A DNA stretch of 39,677 nucleotides from a virus. Each line of letters begins with the position of its first letter. Position 1 is the stretch's first letter. Both the position numbers and the translations under genes were made by a program. Below are positions 17,401 to 24,199 of the stretch, piece by piece. The stretch is taken from the IMG/VR virus record IMGVR_UViG_3300020472_000064, positions 1-39,677 of that record; one strand, given 5' to 3'. The notes beneath the pieces are model-generated. The model did not search any database. It saw only the letters and a program-made list of their open reading frames with translations, and was not told where the DNA came from.

Positions 17401-20349
17401 TGATGAAAGATTTAATTTTTCATGGGCAGAGTCTTTTATTTGTATTTCATCAACCCCCTTAAAGCTGGCCATCGGCACTGTTCTGACGTGTGACACATGC
17501 TCTTCTCTCACTACTTTTGCAAGGTCTGTACTGAACCCTATCGATTTAAAATTATACTTTTGACCTGCGACTGGACCTTGAGAGGAGACCCTGTCTAGGG
17601 AACCCGATGTTTCGTCCTCCACTTCGAAGATTCCAGAGACTATCGGGACAGACAAAGCGGAAAACTGAGTCTTAAAGACAGCTGACCTCCGGTCTCGGCG
17701 GTCAGAGGAAAAGTTTTTGTAGTGTGGTCGTGAAGAGCCAAAGCTCAGCGGGTTTCGGGCCCGATGGATGATTTCCTCATCCAACAACGAATCCTCCCAT
17801 GCGCTAAAATTTAAAATCGACACGTCTGTCTTGTCGATTACTGATCCTGTTATATTTGTCCTATTCGCGCCGAGGAACACTGTCTTGTTTGACTCGTTAA
17901 ACTTTTCATACTTCTCTTTAGTTATAGGCGATGTGATTTGAAATGAATTGATTAAATCCTCCAACAAATAATTATAACCTGAAAAAACAAGCTCATAAGA
18001 TTCATTTGCTAAATCTATAAATGGCTCACTCGTGGCCTTCCTAACTCTCACGCCTATGTTCCACCTAGAGTTATCATAAACCTTATTCATATACGGGCTA
18101 TTGAGGCTAGTTGATATTATTGAAGAGTTGGATTCCAACACAAACCTTGCTTTGTCAGAATTTAAAGACTTTTTTTCTACGAAAACTGTCAAGTTTGCCC
18201 TATCTGGTGCCGTGACAGTCAAATCGTTCTTGGATCCCGAAACCTCCCTCAGCCCATAAAGAGGACACTTAATTATTTCAAGTTCGGACGTGTCCAAGGC
18301 GGGAAAAATATAACTCCCTTCGAAAGTATATTGAGCATTTGTGGTTCCTGAGCAGTGTGGTATATAAGTTGTCTCATCCGAGAGGGCTGAAGACATGTAG
18401 AGAGTTGCAGCACTGTTGTTCAGGAAGTTTACAGAATTTATTCTTGAGATGTGATGATCGCTTTTGTCCTCTTTTAAATATATTTCTGCACTTGGGCGCA
18501 GAAACATATCAGTTAAATCGGTAGTGTCTATTCCGGAAATTGAATAAATACTCCTAATTGAAGAATAGGTCCCCTTTCTCTTCATTAGATTATTAGCCTC
18601 GACGGCGCATCTTTGTGCAAATGCGTTTCTCACTTCTGACATTGTCTCAGTCTGTCTAAGGTTTTCTGTTATGCCCTCTACGGCGTCTGTGATGTTGTCA
18701 GATTTTTGAAAGAATAAATCGTGTCGAAGTCCCAAGTTCCATGCTGCTTGTTGAGATTTCCCAGCGCGGTACCCATTGGTAATTGTATTGTCTATGTCAC
18801 TGTCCACACATCCTATAAAAATGTTATTACTATAGTTTATAGAACCGGTCTTATTAACTTCTTCATTTGTTATGATCTGGTTAGTTTCTTGATAGTTTGG
18901 TATCAAATCCTCTCTTGACGAATCTAAAAATATCTTTATTTCGTCAAATTCATTTGACATCAAGTGCAGCAGAATCTCGAATTCAGTAATCGATTGGGAC
19001 GCGTCCATTTCTTGGCGCGCCCAGTCAGGAATGAATCGCTGAAGCATACTTTGATTTTGGTTGTCGTGTGTTTCTCCTAATAATTTTAATTCTTGCGTCA
19101 GAGAGGAAACTTCGGTGTGGGCATAATCTAATATTGGGTCGCCCGGTTCAGTATTTTGAGATTGTTCTGATAACGTTATCGCTGATAAAGGAACGCGGCA
19201 TGAATCAGTGTAATTGTTTATGCGGCCGATGACGTCGTTTCCGGAGTGATCCATCACCAAACTATCAACACTTGTCCGGTTAACTGGGGATTTGTTAAAT
19301 CGATAATTTAACCCCAACATGTTGTCGTATTTTGGGTCCCTTTGGTCACTTGCATATATTTTTTTATCAAAATACCTAGTTATTTGCCTGGATGTTCTGG
19401 GGCCTTTCCAGAAACGAAAATCGTCGATGGATCCTGAAAAATCACCACTTGCAGAACCGTGCGCTGCAGCGATGGTTCCTCCCAGATAACTATCAACTGC
19501 AGTCATAGAGCCGGCCGAAATGGCGTGGGTGGAATCGACATTACCGTCGACGTACATCTTTACATTTAAGTTTGTTCCTGAGTGCCAAAATTTAAGAGCA
19601 TAATGATGCCATTTTGCATCTGCCACAGAAGAGTTCGTCAGATTTGCAGAGCCGATTTGTACGTTAACAGATCCCGAGGATGAAACCTTATACGTTAACC
19701 GAAAAGGACTTCCAGTTGAAGCGGATAGGGCTAGTTTTATTTGAGCTGAATTAGAGGAAGACAGTTTTCCAGGATAGGACCCCACATCGAATATTGTTTC
19801 AACTGGGTTAGAAGCCGTATTGAAACTGTCTTTTTTCATCCAAAATTCTACAGTATTCCCCTTAGTTGGATCTATACGTAGACCTGTCTCCTTGTGAGTT
19901 GATTTGCCAACAAATTCCGCCTCAGGAATTTTATTCGGTCCAGCGTAAAAATTTATATATTGACTATAATTTGCATTAAAGTGTCCCACGGCGCTGGGCC
20001 AGAGTTGTTTGTATAGTGACAAATCAACCACGGAGCCAGAGCGATGCCACTCCAAGACCTCCTCCCTTGTGCCGTCGAAGGGGTAGTAATTAATAATGTT
20101 CGACGCGGCGCCAAGGTAATACTGCTGCGCGCTTCCGAAGTGAGCAAACTGCTCCGGGGATTTAATTTTGATCGACGGCCGATAGGTTTTCGAGAATTTG
20201 TCGTAAATCTTGGCCAATGAATCAGACTCTAAATCTTTTGAGATCATCTTCTCCGATTCGTTAACCGAGTTAATTTTCTTTTGTTCCAGAAACTTTTCTC
20301 TTCGTTTGTCTTTTTTTAGTTTTTGGGGCCTATTTTTATACTCTGTCAT
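8494..20349 (-). CDS. Giant tail/baseplate adhesin-like protein (3951 aa)
   Basis: One uninterrupted 11.86-kb frame starts at ATG 20349, which shares a base with the upstream TGA. The N-terminus is basic (residues 1-60). Residues about 150-335 form a LamG/concanavalin-like jelly roll (strands NTVEFWMKK, then WHHYALKFW, MYVDG and GSIDDFRFWKG). Two clearly homologous modules of about 115 residues occur at about 1130-1250 and 1630-1750 (FGDTEFDDVN-ASITL, NGHNGTI, GNT-IAVSNW). Fainter versions lie near 2526-2665, 2990-3085 and 3150-3300. The last 60 residues (YVNGILQ, then IVFTYDLQPDDKIHVSYIKE) resemble the small C-terminal beta modules of phage fibres. The whole is rich in Ser, Thr, Tyr and Asn. 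Likely a host-recognition or distal tail component, since LamG folds commonly bind glycans; the substrate is unknown. Confidence 0.85.
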   Translation of the reverse strand: MTEYKNRPQKLKKDKRREKFLEQKKINSVNESEKMISKDLESDSLAKIYDKFSKTYRPSIKIKSPEQFAHFGSAQQYYLGAASNIINYYPFDGTREEVLEWHRSGSVVDLSLYKQLWPSAVGHFNANYSQYINFYAGPNKIPEAEFVGKSTHKETGLRIDPTKGNTVEFWMKKDSFNTASNPVETIFDVGSYPGKLSSSNSAQIKLALSASTGSPFRLTYKVSSSGSVNVQIGSANLTNSSVADAKWHHYALKFWHSGTNLNVKMYVDGNVDSTHAISAGSMTAVDSYLGGTIAAAHGSASGDFSGSIDDFRFWKGPRTSRQITRYFDKKIYASDQRDPKYDNMLGLNYRFNKSPVNRTSVDSLVMDHSGNDVIGRINNYTDSCRVPLSAITLSEQSQNTEPGDPILDYAHTEVSSLTQELKLLGETHDNQNQSMLQRFIPDWARQEMDASQSITEFEILLHLMSNEFDEIKIFLDSSREDLIPNYQETNQIITNEEVNKTGSINYSNNIFIGCVDSDIDNTITNGYRAGKSQQAAWNLGLRHDLFFQKSDNITDAVEGITENLRQTETMSEVRNAFAQRCAVEANNLMKRKGTYSSIRSIYSISGIDTTDLTDMFLRPSAEIYLKEDKSDHHISRINSVNFLNNSAATLYMSSALSDETTYIPHCSGTTNAQYTFEGSYIFPALDTSELEIIKCPLYGLREVSGSKNDLTVTAPDRANLTVFVEKKSLNSDKARFVLESNSSIISTSLNSPYMNKVYDNSRWNIGVRVRKATSEPFIDLANESYELVFSGYNYLLEDLINSFQITSPITKEKYEKFNESNKTVFLGANRTNITGSVIDKTDVSILNFSAWEDSLLDEEIIHRARNPLSFGSSRPHYKNFSSDRRDRRSAVFKTQFSALSVPIVSGIFEVEDETSGSLDRVSSQGPVAGQKYNFKSIGFSTDLAKVVREEHVSHVRTVPMASFKGVDEIQIKDSAHEKLNLSSKSTARIFSFEKSVYQAVSRDIYNFLAGIKAYNNVIGEPVNKYRKEYKLLNHLREKYFSNVLNDLDFERYMSYYRWMDSAIGVLLEQMIPASSFSNVGIENVVESHALERNKYDHKYNRLEQKPPSPGTNLLAINEMLYDWKHGHGTPATQAAATFTFGDTEFDDVNSASITLIDSLGASKTYVIRNDYGASGALEFNAGANVAAAAENFIILVNSANGHNGTIEATRSGATITLKQKNAGIAGNTSIAVSNWDSITDINAPSSFTGGSGNDEDMNCFWQRDRKLRTGDRETIRNVLTTVVTGSGWALARNYVMRNLVRPYKYTADRQDTLSLGHNRKANKIRSLYEIIKTGKNISIKSDDIYEFKKCDDIIDAQNEKIYVAKTNTSDVDNYLDADADLILPFTFYSSSAGYDFSNFKHNLKITNNLDMPTSLQGLLPRDMMGGMPHRNVKVGVTSSADRPEAYSIVSTAASLTITQASGSKSMFHKGAPGSRLYHIGNVKTRTSPLVLGNYSKDYEIVMTNGRSSNNTYLVESEGVGLTGSLGVSSYISGVVNFEAPVRTRREHVIVNRFSSPGTPESSGLYGLDREAAEYSVYSTVNYRNSLVRDTYNILSTERSERFGYRSGSNTQQSIHKTNRNLLKLTGIGHASASFTFGDTEFDDVNNASITLVNTAGLSRTYVIKNDYGASSALEFNAGANANVAAENFILLVNGSNGHNGTITASRDGAAITLIQAAGGRKGNTEIAVSNWSSITDVNSPASFAGGDIPVDTSDNLFIQHQIPHHDFSYSWIAASADEDVYSFLDKNGNISHQHTFDISGSLKSSETIQFLSASKLGSAYGVLDLPYYPSIEGDAPAFIPVDFTGLNTHIYEPTDSENNLLGHSAGISIGRPGYSAVTRTRPLVSEYYFNNNFLKGISTSHGRTDGDVTGLNSLILNRQGPYGWPSWKQIRGSEHKITRSHRKNNTLSIVMRNKFPFSSCYAGLEFDYSRTKEDNNTKEHPRKVSNYKEIMATCKFNPITVSMHTYNTESGIELLRDAPIPRTISQLALSRLWFNDEFLHEFLTKTQNRPFSVTIPSLSLRAPVQNVVTGFANQEMADDIRFKEAPFLSCVNIGIINDFIRDNGNRPGASYLEANYIETIYPREINTFTKHSRDRSLYDFFGWKSSRTQRELILTGNVKYSGFITSDTQRRYFLPSEAIKKENSFRNSYYDSYEHIDLNTTGATASPLLSSFVTSSRWVLDSRADFSERPVNITSSFFTRGDIFLGLRDQATRGEGVLQNDYSIFPLGFNGLKGTPPYAPIYNRRVPQASGSDVYLAGEAVWEATGSSTIGPFYDKYSDFAEEVRLVGQEYSLLPEFKISSYIEDIFASGNFSNPEIGDGFLELTGAVYHTSSGELSIGKQFFKTYSNSDFMKYFQPFSDNLKENGLDMNTGKLTLRCSAVKRLLPYRGFYPAERSVQITEIFNRNYLPESSYDLGYIQNASLSEQQSKDSIRIKIENSKGQVSKPLFAPGVLFNSIKSGLAVDYPIFSSSVHGAISHLSEGEYAVGTINFSSYSNTISDDETFNGGSVVFYTNASKNSGILYSFSNNASDGATGHIVSSTPNPIVRVQVDGLTTLRSIVYQLELAMASIGGHNGSLTGSYNSTTKTLSLTRTSAGPSEEIISGSGTPFTLDRVSYTGWTGGSALDRGPVTDFSDFELDASTCYTGSIVNNTVDSGIPRLTGSVERRVDFNDLLQPERLFSQVIYENEPHPSSSILYGDRMFMRAVEHDPKFGLLNSSNARLYNSAEFSANWARFVTDLRPYRSAINNFAAETVKFFLKDQKLQTAVSAPAKPLLTKDVAYKMRVYVNNKSVSMYDRHSAFGPAVDEGAPEFTAYVLNSTPIPGTYATGSIDFRANTSSAAGNTNTWSITASCNYDENLQPLSVDSAYDSYTPYDNEYFHVSGATHGAAIYYYDSRCFTGSYVKLVFKDPSAYDSSTISKMAVSASNVLNTVHGFIPNAATDGTHFSIGTPSLSYWSTVSSSNTIQLPFGVYDSNISDPAATHHMIHHAWRVSGSDAVQHGSTATAVGLAKGLPFIDIRTSGSGTTYKTAAQMAYSVECMLASGSWFVPGPGGNRVEVFRNGATISIFSKVNTQKYPTEFIHFFTASHYNWYGNNVNNLYTDSFSAIGSSDTNIAHVTAHSPADGHLGAVSFPIKFNASGHTIEQVVSTLESQSDAAVSGGTSETYNRYIDLSASTYTYNSSTGNHTGTNLACLTKNEIINLSSSHNELSLSASCTKDTAAEKSVISIYRLDTGSDGNYTMIPSGFASNNWVNEMIGLAGGTNIQLPDEPYLEKQTTTEYASHGYLPFVPPFLDPNTAPHAEITFTPSETKNYTIPEIIDGMAVTYNNMPAPSNSSLNSNYKEAMVLSASLDFDKSVLLYPDNHFYQGPPGEEVLVPAESRDFYRWVINPKWETPVFDFQKTEQSALNLVNDQVVKVSQSPWKNRYQTSYYETGAVSATPYLTSSTGMWHQSGTLLENSNKGYYLTIVGAQVKDNAFGNLASEVGFLDQIDSPSLTFGVPKAQPFKEIKLGQVAKSKVISEAVIAIPYYLSDDCDMKLFPLKEGLRNSAWDLNLRAREEFVHALRTANSPREIKNIKDEYEKFHESVGLESIDNAAYQLRMMDKYILPPQFDFTRNENIDPHVAYIFQFKAELSSEDLSDIWQNTYPKRGEGISIAQHSKPTYHDAETDVEYITHILSAGDSPWLRGKDSVFNSPEEFLEKNVRWLVFKIKYRAESHYSNIINDSLSEVPEDVMAAAGTRKFGTKATSTFDDIDEDEKRLFSNYSYNWPYDYFSIIEMIKLESKVDFFSSAPGSPAATSPDLTIIQDTPDLISSETTADMLTKAASLTTLDNIVTRQQIKSDVDSLPSSPNEFNITLPTGYSLKSDTEAIYVNGILQVAGTNDDYNMSGNKIVFTYDLQPDDKIHVSYIKE
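15110..15450 (-). repeat. Beta-module copy B inside the 3951-residue protein
   Basis: This segment encodes about residues 1630-1750, starting ASFTFGDTEFDDVNNASITL and closing with SWxSITDVNSPASFAGG-type sequence. It aligns along its full length with the module at 16600-16950. Protein identity is high by eye, while the DNA has diverged widely, so this is a coding-level duplication rather than a recent DNA repeat. Confidence 0.75.
16600..16950 (-). repeat. Beta-module copy A inside the 3951-residue protein
   Basis: This segment encodes about residues 1130-1250, starting ATFTFGDTEFDDVNSASITL, then KTYVIRNDYGAS, NSANGHNGTIEATRSGATI and GNTSIAVSNWDSITDINAPS. It is the best match to copy B at 15110-15450. 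It sits between a helical region and more conserved-looking sequence, as expected of an inserted accessory domain. Confidence 0.75.
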
Positions 20350-21818
20350 CAGTCTACTCTAAATCTAAATTTCTCTTTCATTTCTTTGAATTTATCGTTG
20401 TCTTTAAATATAAAGCTCATCTCATATAAATAGTTTGATTCCAAAATTGACATATCTAAATCAAAGAAAGATCCACTAATATCATAAGATAGCCTAGAAA
20501 ATGATTTACCAGATATGCTACCGGTCGAATATGGAATTATCTCGTGATCGTCAACTACTCTACTTATTCTGTAGTACCCTTCTCGAACATTATTCACTGG
20601 TGCACTGTTCGATGCTACAGTGTAGATGTTGGGTTTCCAATTTTTTGTACGAGTGTAAACTCTAAATGTTATGTTTTCTGACTGTGAATACGAATCCTTC
20701 ATGTTAAGTACATTTGCCACATACTCCGAATTCTCGTAAAAACTGCCCAACTCGTTTTTACGGATTGAAAACCCCGAGCCGGTAAGCAGAGTAGTTGCTA
20801 TGTTTGACGAGGAAGTTGACCAAATGTCAAACAAGCTGCTCTTGGCCCCGGCATATGCAAATTGCGCTTTATAAACCCCTGTCGATACCCTGCTTGCCGT
20901 TATAAACGTAGGAGAGGCCGCATTGACGCCGCCGGCTGGGGCTAAAGTCTCTGGTGTCGCGCCGGCGGAGGCGCCCAATGAAGACGAAAACAACTGAACT
21001 ACCAACATGGAACCCGTATCTGGAATATCCGATAAGATACCTCTGCTTTTGTTATACAAATATATACTGTTTAAATTGTCTTTTGCAGGCGAAAGACTAC
21101 TCGATGTAAAGATGCATCCGCGATCGTCGAAGATTGAACTTTCATATTGGGCCTCGATGACAGGCTTCTTGAAAAAGAACTCGCTGCCGTGGCCGAAGAA
21201 TCGCTTTGTAAAATAAGATCTTTCTAAGGCGCCGTTTTCGAACGCCCCAGAGAGCCGAAGAAGTAGGCCGTAATTCGGAATCGTCCCGGCTAACCAAGCT
21301 TCGACTATGTTTGTAACATCTACGTTTAAGTCTTCATAGCCGCCACTAAAATGTGCTGTCTTTTCATATGTTAAGCTATTGTTATAATCAGACCCGGGGG
21401 TACTCCAAGGCACTGCATGACTTGAAGAAATCCAATTGCTCGCGTCCGCGTCTGAATAAGACTCCATATCTAAGCCGACCCCCTCACTCCACTCTCTCGT
21501 CAGTGGATTGATGCAAAGTTTAAAATTTTTAGGCAACGTTTCACTATGGGTGGCGTTTGACATTTTTATTTTAAAGTCCACAGAGTTTGCTGCAGGTATG
21601 CTTCCGTCAGAACGTGCTTTGGAGATCTCGTCAACTGGAAACTGTATTAAGATTCTGGATTTTTCGAGAGAGGAAGTTGTGGCCTGTGCATAAATAGAGA
21701 ATACCTCTAAAATATCTGAAGCTCCCATGTTCGACAACGAGGCCGAAGTGGATAAATTCTCCTTATATGCGTCCGTGATCGTATTATCTTTTGTTGCGGT
21801 AAATCTCTTTATTGGCAT
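20349..21818 (-). CDS. DNRLRE-like baseplate/tail protein (489 aa)
   Basis: It starts at ATG 21818, overlapping the TAA of the gp6-like gene (TAATG), and its stop overlaps the start of the giant protein. The first about 230 residues follow the plan of DNRLRE/CBM96-type beta sandwiches: an N-terminal DNTITDAYKENLSTSASLSNMG, the core strand KSRILIQFPV, and the hallmark VDVTNIVEAWLAGTIPNYGL leading to a conserved-looking RSYFTKRFFG. The remaining 250 residues look like further beta domains ending SFIFKDNDKFKEMKEKFRF. Such folds often serve in cell-surface or carbohydrate contact. Between gp6-like and a giant fibre-like gene it could link baseplate to fibre. The fold call is moderate; the role is inferred. 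Confidence 0.8.
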   Translation of the reverse strand: MPIKRFTATKDNTITDAYKENLSTSASLSNMGASDILEVFSIYAQATTSSLEKSRILIQFPVDEISKARSDGSIPAANSVDFKIKMSNATHSETLPKNFKLCINPLTREWSEGVGLDMESYSDADASNWISSSHAVPWSTPGSDYNNSLTYEKTAHFSGGYEDLNVDVTNIVEAWLAGTIPNYGLLLRLSGAFENGALERSYFTKRFFGHGSEFFFKKPVIEAQYESSIFDDRGCIFTSSSLSPAKDNLNSIYLYNKSRGILSDIPDTGSMLVVQLFSSSLGASAGATPETLAPAGGVNAASPTFITASRVSTGVYKAQFAYAGAKSSLFDIWSTSSSNIATTLLTGSGFSIRKNELGSFYENSEYVANVLNMKDSYSQSENITFRVYTRTKNWKPNIYTVASNSAPVNNVREGYYRISRVVDDHEIIPYSTGSISGKSFSRLSYDISGSFFDLDMSILESNYLYEMSFIFKDNDKFKEMKEKFRFRVD

Positions 21819-23620
21819 TATTTAATAACCCCTGTGATATCTGATTGATTTTTTATTTCCCATATAAAGTTTTCTGGCATGTATATCATTGATCCATCGG
21901 GTGCAGTATTAGGTGCAATATCGTAGCGAACATCAGAATACCCTGTTCCGGTTTTTGTCCTAACTTGGACCCTGTTCACTCGACCTATTATTGGCATCAG
22001 GTTCAATATCCTCTCCACTTCTCCTATTGGAAATGCCTGTCCGACCTCGGGAGTAGTGAGGGATAATTCTTCAAACAAAAACTCCCTTATTCTTGGCATA
22101 GCCGTGTTGATGTCTTCTTGATCTGAAATTGTAACGTCCAGATATAAGCCTAAATTTAATATTTGTGCATCGTAAATGTCAATTGTGTCCGACATCATCT
22201 TAACAGATCCTAGCCATTTTTTTAAGTTTTCTTTTAACAAAGAACTTGCTTTTTGAAGGTTACTGGCTTCATCTTCTGATATGCAATATAAATTAAGATT
22301 TCTCCTTAATCCATTAGAATCGCGATGGACTGATGCTTTTCTGATTTTTCCAAATCTCGGCGGCATCGCATAACACATTGCTGTGATATCCTTGGATGTC
22401 ACAGCTCGGCCCTGGGCTCCGATGGCTGCTTGACAAGTTAGCGCTATTTCCTTTGTTGACTGAAACCTGACCAAGCCATTAAAAGGCTCTTTATTTGTGC
22501 AAGACATGTTATTTCGAATAAAGCTCATATTGTCTTGGCCCAACTCCACCTCTTTGTCGAAAACAATTTCAGGCGAAACTATTCGATTTATTGATCCTAT
22601 AGAAATATTGGAGTTATCGCTACTGTTAGAGCGGTAAGAAATAGTCAAAGTCGTATTTTGTGGTGCGACGCCATACTTATCTGATTTTAAATATTTACCA
22701 GGGACTATGACCCTGTCTGAAACATGTCGTCGTCCGGGCTTCTGAAGAAAAAAGTCTATCGGATTGGCAGGCTGATTTGATACTTTCAAGGTATCCTCGG
22801 ATCCGTAGCCAAACTCTAGAATCTTTCTTGCCCCTTCTTCAAAGAACCGAAACCTTCTTGGTACCGGGATGTCTATCATCCTTTCGACCACCTCACCAGA
22901 ATCTGCATTCTTGTCCCTTATTTCTTTAGTTATCGTATTTAAGCTGAGATTTGCTACTTCGTAATACCTGTTACCTTCCGTGTCTACTACATCTAGTATT
23001 TCAGTGCACGAAACGTCGGGTACCTCTACCTGTAAAAAATGATTATATTGCGCAACTTCCACTACAAATTTTTTAATTTCGCCGGCTACGCATGCTGCCT
23101 CTTTTTCAATATAATATATCAACGATCGCGTGCCGTCGTCGCTGTAGCTGGTTGATACGCTTTCGTCGGTTAAAGGATTCACTGTCACGTCCTCTAGAAG
23201 TTCCACAAACTGTCCTGATTGACTTGACATCATTGTACCCTTTAGCAAAGTATATGACCCATTGGGATCCGGAGTAACCTGATCTGATGAAACAACCATG
23301 GGCAGGCGCAATGTGACTCTCCCTTGTGGTGGTGTCTCCCCTAAAAAGATGCCGGCTCGGCGGGCGCCGTTTGTCAGGCCGACGCCTGTGCGGGCGAACT
23401 CTACGAAACCTTCGTTTGCAACAAATTGAGCATAGAAATTTAATTGCTCTCCGACCATTGCGACCAGGTCGAACATTAAGGAACCGAAACTAGTCTTACT
23501 AAAGTCTCTATAAGTCTCCGGATAATAGGTCTCCGCGCGGTTTATTATCTTCTGCTTTATTTCATCAAAAGTAACACTAGTATAGTCTGTGTTTTGTATT
23601 CCTCTATTGTTGTTTCCCAT
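21818..23620 (-). CDS. Baseplate wedge protein, T4 gp6 / baseplate-J-like
   Basis: The 600-residue length is close to T4 gp6 (about 660). The N-terminal stretch VTFDEIKQKIINRAETYYPE, then FSKTSFGSLMFDLVAMVGEQLNFYAQFVANEGF, is the typical gp6/J start: a short helix, a G-x-L--L-D-L-x-A pattern and an N/Y-rich helix ending in a 'VANEGFVEFA' segment. The C-terminal VGQAFPIGEVERILNLMPII segment also fits the J-family end. Proteins of this family form the baseplate ring that connects wedges and triggers sheath contraction. It follows the gp25-like gene after 14 bp with a GGAG site, the same gp25-then-gp6/J order seen in many contractile systems. Confidence in the family is high. Confidence 0.88.
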   Translation of the reverse strand: MGNNNRGIQNTDYTSVTFDEIKQKIINRAETYYPETYRDFSKTSFGSLMFDLVAMVGEQLNFYAQFVANEGFVEFARTGVGLTNGARRAGIFLGETPPQGRVTLRLPMVVSSDQVTPDPNGSYTLLKGTMMSSQSGQFVELLEDVTVNPLTDESVSTSYSDDGTRSLIYYIEKEAACVAGEIKKFVVEVAQYNHFLQVEVPDVSCTEILDVVDTEGNRYYEVANLSLNTITKEIRDKNADSGEVVERMIDIPVPRRFRFFEEGARKILEFGYGSEDTLKVSNQPANPIDFFLQKPGRRHVSDRVIVPGKYLKSDKYGVAPQNTTLTISYRSNSSDNSNISIGSINRIVSPEIVFDKEVELGQDNMSFIRNNMSCTNKEPFNGLVRFQSTKEIALTCQAAIGAQGRAVTSKDITAMCYAMPPRFGKIRKASVHRDSNGLRRNLNLYCISEDEASNLQKASSLLKENLKKWLGSVKMMSDTIDIYDAQILNLGLYLDVTISDQEDINTAMPRIREFLFEELSLTTPEVGQAFPIGEVERILNLMPIIGRVNRVQVRTKTGTGYSDVRYDIAPNTAPDGSMIYMPENFIWEIKNQSDITGVIK

Positions 23621-23634
23621 CTTAAATCTCCATT

Positions 23635-24159
23635 TTAAAGCATATCTATATCGCTTACTAGCGCTTCTCTTCTGTTCAACAAATCTATTCCCTGAAATCT
23701 CGTATTCTGGATATCTTCTATCTTAACACTGTCGAAAGCTGATTCGAAAATAGTTGTAATACCAACTGAACCAAGCACTGTATACGACATTAAGATTTTT
23801 ACTTTATTGTTATCGATATCCTCATCCTTGTAATCAAATAAAAGATCATTCAACACCACTTGTGGCAAGTGTAGCCTAAGTTGATCGTGTATAACGGGAG
23901 CGAGAGACTGCAACTTTTCAGAATTTGGATGCTCAAAAAGATAATGCTTTAGCCCAACTCCAATTTCCGGTGACATTGGCCATTCTCCAGGACTGGTCAA
24001 CAAAAGGTTTATAAAGTTTCTTTTATGAGACTCTTCTATTGATGTAATTGGAAAATAAGGCCCGTATGCCGGGTCATATTTGAGTGGAAACTGTGGCTGT
24101 TGTTGGTTTTTTATTATCCTTTTCGAGTTTCTGGATACAATATCACTTAAGACTGACAC
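23635..24159 (-). CDS. Baseplate wedge protein, T4 gp25-like
   Basis: This 174-residue protein starts at GTG 24159 (AAAAGGAG upstream). Residues 47-77 (KRNFINLLLTSPGEWPMSPE, then GVGLKHYLFE) carry the gp25/IraD-family signature: a helix ending LLLT-x-P-G-E, then M-x-P-x-x-G-x-x-L-x-x-x-L-F-E. Gp25-like proteins sit at the inner baseplate, interact with gp6-like proteins and nucleate the sheath; despite the 'lysozyme' label in some databases they are structural. It is longer than T4 gp25 (132 residues), the extra length lying in the N-terminal 40 residues and the C-terminus. A candidate promoter motif lies just upstream. Confidence 0.9.
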   Translation of the reverse strand: MSVLSDIVSRNSKRIIKNQQQPQFPLKYDPAYGPYFPITSIEESHKRNFINLLLTSPGEWPMSPEIGVGLKHYLFEHPNSEKLQSLAPVIHDQLRLHLPQVVLNDLLFDYKDEDIDNNKVKILMSYTVLGSVGITTIFESAFDSVKIEDIQNTRFQGIDLLNRREALVSDIDML

Positions 24160-24181
24160 GTTGAATGCTCCTTTTTACTCT

Positions 24182-24192
24182 ATAAATAGTAT
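24182..24192 (-). promoter_or_regulatory. Candidate phage promoter motif before the gp25-like gene
   Basis: On the coding strand, ATACTATTTAT ends 22 nt before the GTG start, in the 40-bp gap after the 3195-residue gene. It is identical to the 11-mer at 1713-1723 and similarly placed relative to a gene start. Read on the opposite strand, the site contains TATAAATA (24181-24188), the T4 late -10 consensus, but no plus-strand gene follows. Function is inferred. Confidence 0.35.
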
Positions 24193-24199
24193 GCACCAT

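Noticed and set aside
23635-24159. Calling the gp25-like protein a lysozyme
   Set aside because: The family is labelled lysozyme-like in some databases, but gp25 is a structural baseplate protein and no lytic active site is visible.
24181-24188. Exact T4 late promoter -10 sequence TATAAATA on the plus strand
   Set aside because: It would drive transcription antisense into the 3195-residue gene, where no gene is found. Another copy at 20425-20432 lies inside a coding region, and a few chance hits are expected in DNA this AT-rich.
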